64,000 nt of DNA from GW2011-AR15 sp964428335 (lineage in GTDB: Archaea; Nanobdellota; Nanobdellia; Woesearchaeales; GW2011-AR15), in NCBI GenBank assembly GCA_964428335.1, contig CAYRXW010000006.1, positions 56,398 to 120,397 on the forward strand, in the 5' to 3' direction. Below are positions 42,866 through 50,572 of this stretch, piece after piece (within the stretch, counting starts at the first letter, position 1; each line of letters opens with the position of its first letter). The notes under the pieces were generated by a model. That model did not search any database. It had not been told where the DNA came from and was given only the letters and a program-made list of their open reading frames with translations. A program made the position numbers and the translations under genes.

Positions 42866-43738
42866 ATGGATTCTAAAATAACTATAGGTGGCCAGGCATT
42901 GATTGAAGGGGTCATGATGCGTTCCCATGATAAATATGCTATTGCCGTAAGAAAGCCAAATAAGAAGATTTCAATTAAGACAATACCTATCAAGAAAGCA
43001 GACAGCAAGCTGTATAATATCCCAATAATAAGGGGAGTGATAAGGTTTGCTGAGACACTTGTAATTGGAATTCAAAGTTTATCATATTCAGCTACAGAAA
43101 GCCAGGGAGAAAAAGAAGAGGCAATAACAAAGAAAGAACTTATGTTTACAATTGCCCTTTCAATCGGTCTTACTTTTGGACTGTTCTACCTGCTTCCTCT
43201 TGTGATTACAAAATACATAACCAGCCACACGGGAGTATGGTTCAATGTGATTGACGGCATTTTAAGGCTTGTGATATTTTTAACTTACCTCTCACTAATC
43301 TCGCTTATGCCTGATATAAAGAGGGTTTTTCAGTATCACGGCGCTGAACATAAGACAGTATACTGCTATGAGAATGGGGAAAAGCTGACTGTAAAGAACG
43401 TGCAGAAATATACTACATTGCATCCAAGATGCGGGACAAATTTCATCCTGATTGTTTTTGTAATATCCATCTTCTTTTTTACAGTGATAAATGTACAGGG
43501 ATTTTTTGCAAGACTTGGTATTAGGCTTCTGCTTCTTCCGTTGATTGCAGGAGTCTCATATGAAGTATTGAGGTATGCAGGAAAGCATTTTGAGAATAGA
43601 CTTGTAAAAGCAATAATCTGGCCTGGCCTTATGCTTCAGAAGATTACAACCAAAGAACCTGATGATGATATGGTTGAAGTTGCAATAAGATCCCTGGAAG
43701 CTGCTCTAGGTAAAAATTCTAAGAAGAGCAAGGCATAA
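42866..43738 (+). CDS. DUF1385 family membrane protein
   Basis: 290 residues. It begins with the family signature GGQALIEGVMMRS, carries YHGAEHKTVYCYE and HPRCGTNF, and has about four membrane spans (near 92-112, 128-147, 191-211 and 215-235). The His/Glu/Cys pattern suggests a metal site near the membrane surface. DUF1385 (YqhQ-like) proteins are widespread in bacteria and some archaea and are not characterised. CATTTAAATAATAAG about 27 bases before the ATG implies a leaderless start. Confidence 0.88.
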   Translation: MDSKITIGGQALIEGVMMRSHDKYAIAVRKPNKKISIKTIPIKKADSKLYNIPIIRGVIRFAETLVIGIQSLSYSATESQGEKEEAITKKELMFTIALSIGLTFGLFYLLPLVITKYITSHTGVWFNVIDGILRLVIFLTYLSLISLMPDIKRVFQYHGAEHKTVYCYENGEKLTVKNVQKYTTLHPRCGTNFILIVFVISIFFFTVINVQGFFARLGIRLLLLPLIAGVSYEVLRYAGKHFENRLVKAIIWPGLMLQKITTKEPDDDMVEVAIRSLEAALGKNSKKSKA

Positions 43739-43741
43739 GAA

Positions 43742-44050
43742 TCAGCATTTCCCTGACTTACAACAGCTTCTCATCTCATCCATATCGCAGAAGATGTCAA
43801 AGAATGATTCTATTAGTTTTTCTAGCTCTAACTTCCCGCTTTTAGTAAGCTCGTAATTCTTGTTCTTATCGATTGATACAAGCTTCTTGTCTTTTAGCTC
43901 TTTTAGAGCAGGATATATGGTTCCTGGGCTTGGCCTTGTGCCTTTCCTTTTCTTAAGCTCATTAGTTATCTCTGCCCCTGTTTTACACCCTTTATTTATG
44001 AGCCAGAGCAGAAGAAATGACAGATAACCTTTCATCTCGCAGGTAGACAT
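43742..44050 (-). CDS. PadR-family transcriptional regulator with Cys-rich tail
   Basis: 102 residues from the ATG at 44050. Winged-helix PadR features are LSFLLLWLINKGCKTGAEITNEL and the recognition/wing segment SPGTIYPALKELKDKKLV. Six cysteines (4, 22, 88, 96, 97, 102) and the terminal CCKSGKC suggest metal or thiol sensing. TATA is centred 27 bases upstream of 44050, so the start is leaderless and the longer frame to 44074 is unlikely. A motif overlapping this TATA recurs before the divergent Cys-rich gene, consistent with autoregulation. Confidence 0.85.
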   Translation of the reverse strand: MSTCEMKGYLSFLLLWLINKGCKTGAEITNELKKRKGTRPSPGTIYPALKELKDKKLVSIDKNKNYELTKSGKLELEKLIESFFDIFCDMDEMRSCCKSGKC

Positions 44051-44058
44051 GTGTAAAT

Positions 44059-44080
44059 GGTATCGCTTAACCAATATAAA
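44059..44080 (-). promoter_or_regulatory. padR promoter with shared operator motif
   Basis: Minus-strand TTTATATTGGTTAAGCGATA contains the TATA box and the motif ATATTGGTT-A-A-G-CGATA. It matches 44133-44148 (ATATTGGTT-T-A-C-CGATA) at 14 of 16 positions. Binding would cover the TATA element. Confidence 0.6.
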
Positions 44081-44118
44081 CCTTTCTTTTGAATGTTAAA
44101 GGAAAACTATTTAAATTA

Positions 44119-44150
44119 ATATCGTATTTCCGATATTGGTTTACCGATAT
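44119..44150 (+). promoter_or_regulatory. Operator cluster before the Cys-rich small gene
   Basis: ATATCG, six bases, CGATAT forms a perfect inverted repeat (44119-44136), and a second CGATAT follows at 44145-44150. The cluster lies just downstream of the TATA-like CTATTTAAATTA (44107-44118), over the expected start site. Confidence 0.6.
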
Positions 44151-44175
44151 AGTTGGTGAACAGGAGGAAAATAAA

Positions 44176-44331
44176 ATGAGTTGTGAATGTGACTGCAGCT
44201 GCAGTGAAACAAGCGGAAGATACTTCCTTACAAGGGAAGAGAAGATTGACAGGCTAAAAACCTACAAGGACTACCTTGAAAAAGAGGCAAAGGGAGTATC
44301 TGAAAAAATCAGCGAACTGCAAAAGAAATAA
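44176..44331 (+). CDS. Small Cys-rich N-terminus/helix protein divergent from padR
   Basis: 51 residues starting MSCECDCSCSETSG: four alternating cysteines (3, 5, 7, 9), then a charged helix (REEKIDRLKTYKDYLEKEAK). AGGAGG eight bases before the ATG is the strongest ribosome-binding site nearby and fixes the start at 44176 rather than upstream frames. The design recalls the small DUF5320-like proteins found beside PadR genes in archaea. The CxCxCxC cluster is likely to bind metal. Probably controlled by the adjacent PadR. Confidence 0.75.
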   Translation: MSCECDCSCSETSGRYFLTREEKIDRLKTYKDYLEKEAKGVSEKISELQKK

Positions 44332-44353
44332 TTTATTTTTTTTCTTTTAGTTT

Positions 44354-44746
44354 TCAAAACTTCCTCAGTTTTGACCTTTCTTCCTTGATATCCTCAATTC
44401 GCCTTAAGAACTCGTGCCTTGAGATATAGCTTTCTGGATGCCATTCGTCAACTATTTTCTTGAGCTTTTCAAAATCCTCTGTTGTTGCCTTGTTCCTGAA
44501 TTCATTCACTACGTCTACAAAATCAAGCTTGATTTGCTTGACCCTTGCATGAAGATCCTTTATATGCGCCCTGCTCTGATGGGTCTCTCTTTTGAACTGA
44601 GATGAATTTGATGCCCATTCCAGATCCTTGATCTCAATCTCCCTTCCTATGCTATTTGATCCTGATTCCAGCTCCTCAATCCTTATTAGGACCTTAAGAA
44701 GGTCCGGAAGGACTTCAGAATCATAGTTTACAGGAAGCTTTTTCAT
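44354..44746 (-). CDS. Hypothetical coiled-coil protein
   Basis: 130 residues, hydrophilic and helical (LLKVLIRIEELESGSNSIGR; SRAHIKDLHARVKQIKLDFV; EFLRRIEDIKEERSKLRKF), with no cysteine or membrane segment. No family recognised. It converges on the Cys-rich small gene. The 5' side is followed by a 381-base gap that contains a candidate structured RNA. Confidence 0.65.
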   Translation of the reverse strand: MKKLPVNYDSEVLPDLLKVLIRIEELESGSNSIGREIEIKDLEWASNSSQFKRETHQSRAHIKDLHARVKQIKLDFVDVVNEFRNKATTEDFEKLKKIVDEWHPESYISRHEFLRRIEDIKEERSKLRKF

Positions 44747-44819
44747 AGAATTAGTTAAGTTTCTGTAGGTATATATAGTTTTCTTTAAGTTGAGTAAGAT
44801 ATTTTTCAGTTATTATTTT

Positions 44820-45047
44820 GGCTTCCGCTCTATCTAATTCAAATAGGATATGCGGACATCGATTGTTTCCCAGTTCCTAAATCAGATACGTTAATGAGAT
44901 AATTTACACCAGAAACATAATCTCATGGATGTAAAATATATCTAGCTCATCCGCAGGATTCAACCGCATTTAGATTGAACATAGATCTTGCACCTAAAGA
45001 ACTTCCTGCGTCGCATGAATCAGTATTCCTGCGATTTATTGCGACTT
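44820..45047 (-). ncRNA. Candidate structured non-coding RNA, unassigned
   Basis: This gap of about 380 bases has no ORF. A minus-strand TATA (ATTTAAATC near 45058-45067) would start transcription close to GTCGCAATAAATCGC. Downstream are nested pairings: GTCGCA/TGCGAC, CGCAGGA twice against TCCTGCG, TTTAG/CTAAA, ATGAGAT/ATCTCAT and CCGC/GCGG. The block is less AT-rich than ordinary spacer here. I could not fit it to a tRNA, RNase P, SRP or 5S fold. Boundaries are approximate. Confidence 0.4.
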
Positions 45048-45127
45048 CTAAAAGTTAGATTTAAATCTTAATCCTAATAGCGTTGAAAACCTTGAAATAA
45101 TAAAATAAGAATAAAAAATATGTTGAC

Positions 45128-45439
45128 TTAAATGTCAACCATTTCTATCTCTATATTCAAACCTTCTGGTATAGGTACTCTCATGACAAGCCTTAGTGCT
45201 CTCTCATCAATCCCTAGGTCAATAAGCCTTTTATGAATTCTCATTTCATACCTTTCCCATGTCTCTGCTCCCTCTCCATCAGGGCTTTTTCTTGTTGTCA
45301 CTTTAAGCTTTTTTGTTGGGAGTGGTATAGGACCTTTCATCTCTACACCTGTTTTGTCTGCTATGTCCTTTATACTAGCGCATACAGCATTAATCTGGTT
45401 AATGTCCATACTTGCTAGCTTAATTCTGGCTTTTTGCAT
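45128..45439 (-). CDS. rps10: Ribosomal protein uS10
   Basis: 103 residues. Archaeal uS10 features are ARIKLASMDINQINAVCASIKDIA, GPIPLPTKKLKVTTRKSPDGEG, ETWERYEMRIHKRLIDL and the C-terminal PEGLNIEIEMVD. A small-subunit head protein. It lies one base after the EF-1A stop, the usual order at the end of archaeal str operons. Confidence 0.97.
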   Translation of the reverse strand: MQKARIKLASMDINQINAVCASIKDIADKTGVEMKGPIPLPTKKLKVTTRKSPDGEGAETWERYEMRIHKRLIDLGIDERALRLVMRVPIPEGLNIEIEMVDI

Positions 45440-45440
45440 T

Positions 45441-46736
45441 TTACTTCTTTGTCATGTCTTTTGCAACAATGTCAATGCACATACCTGCAGCGACAGTTGT
45501 TCCTGAGTCCCTGATTGCAAACCTTGACATCTGTGGGATGTCTTTTTGCTTTTCAATGACCAGTGGTGTTGTTGGCCTGATTTTTACAATTGCTGCGTCT
45601 CCATTCTTGATAAAGTCTGGCTTTTCCTGCAGTGTTTCCCCTGTTCTTGGGTCAAGCTTCTTTACAATCTCCACTATCTGGCAAGCAACCTGTGCTGTGT
45701 GGATGTGGAATACTGGTGTGTATCCGATTGTGATGACGCTTGGGTGGTTTAGTACAACCATCTGTGCTGTAAATTCAGTTGCAACTGTTGGCCAGCTGTC
45801 CAAGTGTCCAATAACGTCTCCTCTTGCAAGGTCTTTCTTACCCATTCCACCTACTGAGAATCCGATGTTATCTCCTGGTTCTGCTGAATCAAGCTGCTCG
45901 TGATGCATTTCGATTGTCTTACATTCTCCTAAAACTCCCTTTCCTTCTCTTCCTGGGACTGCGACAATCTTTTCTTTTGTCTTTAGTACTCCTGTTTCAA
46001 CCCTTCCTACTGGGACTACGCCGATTCCTGTGATGTTATAGACATCCTGAACTGGCAATCTTAATGGAAGGCTTGTTGGCTTTTCCGGAACCTTGAATGC
46101 GTTGAATGCATCAATCAAAGTTGGACCTGTGTACCATGGCATCTTGTCTGATTTCTTGAAGATGTTATCTCCCTGAAGTCCTGATGCTGGAACGAATGTT
46201 ACTTCTTCAAGCTTGTAACCTACTGTCTTTAAAAGTGCTTCAATCTGTGTCTTTGTTGCATTGAACTTTGCCTGGTCATATCCGACCATGTCCATCTTGT
46301 TTACTGAAACAACAATCTGGTTAACTCCTAGTGTTCTTGCAAGGAATACGTGCTCTTTTGTCTGAGCCATAACTCCGTCTGAGCAAGCAACTACAAGGCA
46401 ACCGCAGTCTGCCTGTGAAGCTCCTGTAATCATGTTCTTGACGAAATCCCTGTGACCTGGTGCGTCAATGATTGTAAAATCGTATTTTGCTGTTGAGAAC
46501 TTCTTGTGGGCTAGGTCAATTGTGATACCTCTTTCCCTTTCTTCTTTTAACTGGTCCATGACATATGCGAATTCGAATCCGCCTTTTCCCTGTGCTTCAG
46601 CAAGTTCCTTAAGTTTCCTTAATTCCTGCTCTGAAACTGTACCGGAATCAAACATAAGCCTACCGACTGTTGTTGATTTACCGTGGTCAATGTGTCCGAT
46701 GACAACTAAATTCAAGTGTTCTTTTCCTTTTGCCAT
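45441..46736 (-). CDS. tuf: Elongation factor 1-alpha
   Basis: 431 residues. G1 is GHIDHGKS (14-21), the switch region carries RGITIDLAH, G3 DAPGHRD, G4 NKMD and G5 ASG; domains 2 and 3 are complete. It delivers aminoacyl-tRNA to the ribosome. GGAGG ten bases before the ATG, together with a TATA inside a nine-base inverted repeat (46760-46789), suggests a promoter of its own in addition to read-through from EF-2, 69 bases upstream. Confidence 0.98.
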   Translation of the reverse strand: MAKGKEHLNLVVIGHIDHGKSTTVGRLMFDSGTVSEQELRKLKELAEAQGKGGFEFAYVMDQLKEERERGITIDLAHKKFSTAKYDFTIIDAPGHRDFVKNMITGASQADCGCLVVACSDGVMAQTKEHVFLARTLGVNQIVVSVNKMDMVGYDQAKFNATKTQIEALLKTVGYKLEEVTFVPASGLQGDNIFKKSDKMPWYTGPTLIDAFNAFKVPEKPTSLPLRLPVQDVYNITGIGVVPVGRVETGVLKTKEKIVAVPGREGKGVLGECKTIEMHHEQLDSAEPGDNIGFSVGGMGKKDLARGDVIGHLDSWPTVATEFTAQMVVLNHPSVITIGYTPVFHIHTAQVACQIVEIVKKLDPRTGETLQEKPDFIKNGDAAIVKIRPTTPLVIEKQKDIPQMSRFAIRDSGTTVAAGMCIDIVAKDMTKK

Positions 46737-46759
46737 TTTTATAAGTCCTCCGATTGAAT

Positions 46760-46789
46760 ATAATATTTATTATAAAAAGGAAATATTAT
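46760..46789. promoter_or_regulatory. Inverted repeat framing the EF-1A TATA element
   Basis: ATAATATTT (46760-46768) and AAATATTAT (46781-46789) are perfect nine-base arms. The spacer contains the minus-strand TATA CCTTTTTATAAT. It lies in the 69-base gap between EF-2 and EF-1A. AT-rich arms make chance more likely, but the placement suggests a regulatory or termination role. Confidence 0.4.
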
Positions 46790-46805
46790 CCCTTTATAAG
46801 CATTT

Positions 46806-48989
46806 CTACTCCTTTTTCTCCTCTTCTACAAGCCCTTTACGGCTTCTTATCTGTGCAACTATCTTACCCTGAAGCTCTTCAGGCAGCTTTTCGAACGACT
46901 GATCGACTACTGCAAAGCTTGCCCTTCCTTCTGTTCCACTCCTGATATCGTTGCTTAATCCGAATGATTCTGCTACAGGAAGCTTTCCTTTGATTGAGGT
47001 AAATTCCTCTCCTGATTCCATTTCCAGCAGCTGCCCTCTTTTTGATGAAAGAAGCTTTGAGATTTCTCCCATGAACCTTGTTGGTGTATCAAACTGCATC
47101 ATCTGGATAGGTTCAAACAATACTGCTTTTCCATCCATCATTGCTGTCCTTATACCATCCCTTACTGCAGGATATACCTGTGCAGGACCTCTGTGGATTG
47201 CGTCTTCGTGAAGGCTCATATCTGTTAAAATTACCTTGACTCCGATGCATGGTTCCCTGGCTAGTGGACCTTGTCTCATGACATCTTCAAACATATCCAT
47301 GATAAGTTCGATGATTTCTCCCATGTGGACCTGTCCCCTGGTTTCTTCAGTAAGCATGTTGCCATTATAGATGTCCTTTACTTTTGTTGCATCTTTTGCA
47401 TCCATGCCAAGCTGCCTTAGCTTTTCCAAAAATTCAGGTATCTTTTTCTTTACTCTTCCTTCCTGAAGCTCTCCTGATTTTATTGCTGCAGCAATTTCAG
47501 GCTCAAGCGGCATTACCTTGAAATACAATTTGTTGTGCTTGTTTGGTGATTTCCCTTCATGCTCCCCGCTTGGCTTAAGGACAGTTTCCCTAAATACTAC
47601 AATAGGTGGGCTTGTCTTGATTTCCAGACCTTTCTCAGTCTTAATCCTGTTCTCAATGATTTCAAGGTGCAGTTCTCCCATACCTGACATCAAATGTTCT
47701 CCTGTCTCTTCATTGATTTCAATCTTGATTGACGGATCTTCTTTTCCTACTTTCTTTAAAACTTCGATAAGCTTTGGCAGGTCTGAAGGTTTTGTTGCTT
47801 CTACTGCTTTTGTGACTACTGGCTCAAATATGTGCCTTATTCCTTCAAAAGCTTCTGCATCTTCTAGTTCACATACAGTCTCTCCTGCATAACCATCCCT
47901 AAGTCCTGCAAGACCTATGATGTTTCCTGACTGAACTTCGTCTACAACTTCCCTTTTTGCTCCATTGAAGATATATATCTGCTGAAGCCTAACTGTTGTC
48001 TTTGCACCAAGCAAATGGACAGTCATTCCTTTCCTCACTGTACCTGAAAACAACCTTCCTGTACAGATTTCCCCTGCAAGAGGATCAACTACAATTTTTG
48101 TGATGACAAAAGCAGCTTTTCCTTTTGAATCGCATGTTATCAACTGTCTTCCAAACTCTGATTCCTTGTCTCCATGCCATATCTTATGGATCCTATAGCC
48201 CTGGGCTTTTATAGGGTCTGGCAAGTGAGCTACTACTGCGTCAAGTATGACTTTTGTGATTGGCGCTTTCTTTTTTAGTTCCTTTAATGCTTCCTCGCTT
48301 GTTGTCTCATATGCTGCCTTGACATCATTGAAGTTCACATTGTGCTTCTGCATGTATGGAATGGAAAGTGCCCAGTTGTGGAACGCTGAACCAAAACATA
48401 CTGAACCGTTCTGTACATTTACGTTCCATTTCCCTTTTAATTCTTCTGGAACAATGCTATCTATATATCTGTTCACGCTTGTGATTATCTTTGTGAATCT
48501 TTCCTGCATCTGCTGAGGTGTCAATTGCAATTCCTTGATTAACCTGTCAGCTTTATTGATGAATAGAATAGGCTTTACTCTTTCCCTTAATGCCTGCCTA
48601 AGAACTGTCTCTGTCTGAGGCATCATCCCTTCTACAGCGCAGACTAATACAATACAGCCATCTACTGCTCTCATAGCCCTTGTTACGTCTCCACCAAAAT
48701 CTACGTGTCCTGGAGTGTCAATCAAATTAACAAGGAATTCCTTGTTTTCAATCTCGTGGACCATTGAAACTGATGCTGCGTCAATAGTAATACCTCGCTG
48801 CATCTCGTCTTCGTGAAAATCAAGGACGCATGCTTTTCCTGCAAGGTCTTCTGACATCATACCTGCTCCTGCAAGCAAGTTGTCTGAGAAAGTTGTCTTT
48901 CCGTGATCGATGTGAGCGCAAATCGCAATATTTCTAATATTATGAGGCTGATTCATAATCGCCTTAACTCTATCTACCATTTTTGCCAT
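46806..48989 (-). CDS. fusA: Elongation factor 2
   Basis: 727 residues. G1 is AHIDHGKT (25-32), then RGITIDAAS, G3 DTPGHVDF and G4 NKADR; domain IV carries LHEDAIHRGPAQ, with the histidine near residue 597 in the position modified to diphthamide. It drives translocation of tRNA and mRNA. It sits downstream of ndk on the same strand, while S12 and S7, the normal upstream str-operon neighbours, are absent. Confidence 0.98.
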   Translation of the reverse strand: MAKMVDRVKAIMNQPHNIRNIAICAHIDHGKTTFSDNLLAGAGMMSEDLAGKACVLDFHEDEMQRGITIDAASVSMVHEIENKEFLVNLIDTPGHVDFGGDVTRAMRAVDGCIVLVCAVEGMMPQTETVLRQALRERVKPILFINKADRLIKELQLTPQQMQERFTKIITSVNRYIDSIVPEELKGKWNVNVQNGSVCFGSAFHNWALSIPYMQKHNVNFNDVKAAYETTSEEALKELKKKAPITKVILDAVVAHLPDPIKAQGYRIHKIWHGDKESEFGRQLITCDSKGKAAFVITKIVVDPLAGEICTGRLFSGTVRKGMTVHLLGAKTTVRLQQIYIFNGAKREVVDEVQSGNIIGLAGLRDGYAGETVCELEDAEAFEGIRHIFEPVVTKAVEATKPSDLPKLIEVLKKVGKEDPSIKIEINEETGEHLMSGMGELHLEIIENRIKTEKGLEIKTSPPIVVFRETVLKPSGEHEGKSPNKHNKLYFKVMPLEPEIAAAIKSGELQEGRVKKKIPEFLEKLRQLGMDAKDATKVKDIYNGNMLTEETRGQVHMGEIIELIMDMFEDVMRQGPLAREPCIGVKVILTDMSLHEDAIHRGPAQVYPAVRDGIRTAMMDGKAVLFEPIQMMQFDTPTRFMGEISKLLSSKRGQLLEMESGEEFTSIKGKLPVAESFGLSNDIRSGTEGRASFAVVDQSFEKLPEELQGKIVAQIRSRKGLVEEEKKE

Positions 48990-49021
48990 TTTTTAATTCA
49001 CCTGATTAGTTATTATGAACA

Positions 49022-49501
49022 TCAAAGCACATGAACATCATGTACTGTATTATATGTATGCAATTCCTCTGGCTTAAACCAAAGTTCAATTTCTCTTTTT
49101 GCATTTTCAGATGTGTCTGAAGCATGTATAAGATTCTTGATTGCTATCTTCTTTGTATCTGCATAATCATATGAGTGGTGTGCATAGTCTCCCCTAATTG
49201 TTCCGGGAACTGCTTTTCTTGGCTCTGTTGAACCAACCAATTTTCTTACCATCTCAACTGAATGTATGCCTTCAAGAACCATTGCTATAATTGGCCCTTG
49301 GACAATGAACTCTTCCAAGCCTTTATAGAAGGCTTTTTCGACATGATCCTTATAATGAAGTTTAGAGAACTTTTCGTCTACCCAAACCATCTTCATACCT
49401 ACTATTTTTACTCCGACCTTTTCAAACCTTGTTAGGATTTCTCCTACCAAGCATCGCTGCACTGCATCCGGTTTTAATAAAACTAAAGTTCTCTCTATCA
49501 T
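49022..49501 (-). CDS. ndk: Nucleoside diphosphate kinase
   Basis: 159 residues. RTLVLLKPDAVQR opens the fold, and the catalytic H126 lies in NLIHASDT within the GDYAHHSYDY...HASDTSENAKREIELWF block. It equilibrates NTP pools. It follows L24e by two bases in the archaeal L7Ae-S28e-L24e-ndk arrangement. A few residues longer at the C-terminus than the usual 150. Confidence 0.97.
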   Translation of the reverse strand: MIERTLVLLKPDAVQRCLVGEILTRFEKVGVKIVGMKMVWVDEKFSKLHYKDHVEKAFYKGLEEFIVQGPIIAMVLEGIHSVEMVRKLVGSTEPRKAVPGTIRGDYAHHSYDYADTKKIAIKNLIHASDTSENAKREIELWFKPEELHTYNTVHDVHVL

Positions 49502-49503
49502 TT

Positions 49504-49692
49504 TTACTTACCTTTTTTCTTTAAGCTTGCATGCTCCTTAGTCCATGGCATTTTCCTTGGCTTTCTTCCAAGCTTTGTCATGTTCTTTTCGCATTTTGTT
49601 GAACAAAAATAAAATATTTTTGAGTCTGTCTTTACATACATCTTTCCAGTTCCTGGAGTTATGTTTTCTCCGCAAAAGCTACATGGCATCAT
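49504..49692 (-). CDS. rpl24e: Ribosomal protein eL24
   Basis: 62 residues. Four zinc-ribbon cysteines (C4, C7, C30, C34) with CSFCGENITPGTGKMYV and FYFCSTKCEKN, and PWTKEH near the end. Large-subunit protein of the archaeal/eukaryotic type. It is packed between S28e and ndk with two-base gaps. Confidence 0.97.
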   Translation of the reverse strand: MMPCSFCGENITPGTGKMYVKTDSKIFYFCSTKCEKNMTKLGRKPRKMPWTKEHASLKKKGK

Positions 49693-49694
49693 TT

Positions 49695-49985
49695 TTATCT
49701 ACCCCTGCCTGTTTTTGATAAAGCCCTTGCTTCGATTTCTGTCTCCCTAAGCATTAATATGTCGCCTACCTGGACTGGGCCTGAGACGTTCCTTCTGATT
49801 ATCTTGTTTGCGTCCCTTCCTTCAAGGATCTTACACCTTATCTGTGTTATTCCGCCCCTGTTTCCTGTCCTTTCGACAACTTCTTCAACGCTTGCTGGCC
49901 AAGCTTCTGTAAAGTTGACTGAACCCTTTACTTCAGGTTCCTTTTGGCCTTCTTCCTTGCCCTGCATCTTTCTTATTGAAGCCAT
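49695..49985 (-). CDS. rps28e: Ribosomal protein eS28
   Basis: The S1-like eS28 core (ASVEEVVERTGNRGGITQIRCKILEGRDANKIIRRNVSGPVQVGDILMLRETEIEA) is preceded by about 25 extra N-terminal residues (KMQGKEEGQKEPEVKG). Start 49985 (ATG) is chosen over the GTG at 49994, which overlaps the L7Ae stop; AAGTGAT lies a few bases upstream. Small-subunit protein at the mRNA exit. The N-terminal extension is longer than in most archaea. Confidence 0.95.
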   Translation of the reverse strand: MASIRKMQGKEEGQKEPEVKGSVNFTEAWPASVEEVVERTGNRGGITQIRCKILEGRDANKIIRRNVSGPVQVGDILMLRETEIEARALSKTGRGR

Positions 49986-49990
49986 TTTAA

Positions 49991-50299
49991 TCACTTGTTA
50001 AACTCTTTTACGATATTTACAGATTCCCCTAGTTCAGTTATGCATACTGCTGATGTTCCTACTGGAAGCCCAGCTGCTGCGCCAAGCTCTTCCTTACTTG
50101 CTACTTCAACGCATGGTATTCCTTTTTCCTTGCATAGCAATGGAATATGCATTATGACTTCTGGTGGGTTTGTATCTTTTGCTACTGCAACAAACTTTGC
50201 TGCTCCCCTTTCAATCTGCTTTGTAACTTCATTTGTTCCTTTCTTGATTTTTCCTGTTGTCCTGGCAACTTCGATTGCCTCATATGCTTTTTCTGACAT
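49991..50299 (-). CDS. rpl7ae: Ribosomal protein L7Ae (eL8), K-turn-binding protein
   Basis: 102 residues. Family signature: TGKIKKGTNEVTKQIERGAAKFVAVAKDTNPPEVIMHIPLLCKEKGIPCVEV. L7Ae binds kink-turns in the large ribosomal subunit, box C/D and H/ACA RNAs and RNase P. Cbf5, its H/ACA partner, is encoded at 59 kb. AAGGTGA precedes the ATG. First gene of the minus-strand translation operon. Shorter than the usual 117-125 residues. Confidence 0.95.
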   Translation of the reverse strand: MSEKAYEAIEVARTTGKIKKGTNEVTKQIERGAAKFVAVAKDTNPPEVIMHIPLLCKEKGIPCVEVASKEELGAAAGLPVGTSAVCITELGESVNIVKEFNK

Positions 50300-50364
50300 T
50301 TTGTTTTCACCTTATACTTAGTTTATCTATATTGGTAATCATCTAAGAACTTGACTACCTTCCT

Positions 50365-50383
50365 TCGGGCAGGCCTCTCCTGC
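50365..50383 (-). other. Hairpin in the L7Ae mRNA leader
   Basis: GGCAGG, five bases, CCTGCC forms a six-pair stem within the predicted leader of about 95 bases between the promoter near 50425 and the L7Ae start. L7Ae represses its own mRNA through a leader kink-turn in several archaea, but I could not identify a clear kink-turn here. Confidence 0.4.
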
Positions 50384-50419
50384 CGTCATAATTCATTAGG
50401 TTAATTTAGACGAAATTCG

Positions 50420-50432
50420 AGGTGGTTTATAA
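50420..50432 (-). promoter_or_regulatory. Promoter of the L7Ae operon (shared TATA-CCACC element)
   Basis: Read on the minus strand this is TTTATAAACCACC, identical to the 13 bases at the aIF2-gamma promoter (50540-50552) that face the other way. TATA plus a CCACC downstream element would give a leader of about 95 bases before rpl7ae. Confidence 0.6.
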
Positions 50433-50539
50433 ATGTTTGTGAATGACATAAATCAAACAATATTGATAGATAGATTATATAATATCATGATTGCAATTAT
50501 TTTTTTCTAATTTAACAGAATTTTTTCCAATTCCCAATC

Positions 50540-50552
50540 TTTATAAACCACC
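50540..50552 (+). promoter_or_regulatory. Promoter of aIF2-gamma (shared TATA-CCACC element)
   Basis: TTTATAAACCACC is centred about 27-30 bases before the ATG at 50573, giving a leaderless mRNA. The exact reverse complement drives the divergent L7Ae operon, suggesting joint control of these translation genes. Confidence 0.65.
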
Positions 50553-50572
50553 TAGCTTTTCAAAATTCCTGA

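Noticed and set aside
44930..45030. Possible second intron-containing tRNA (GCAGGATTCAA resembling a T-arm, with TCCTGC further on)
   Set aside because: Neither candidate partner gives a proper bulge-helix-bulge site and a seven-base T-loop with A58, and no matching acceptor stem exists on either strand.
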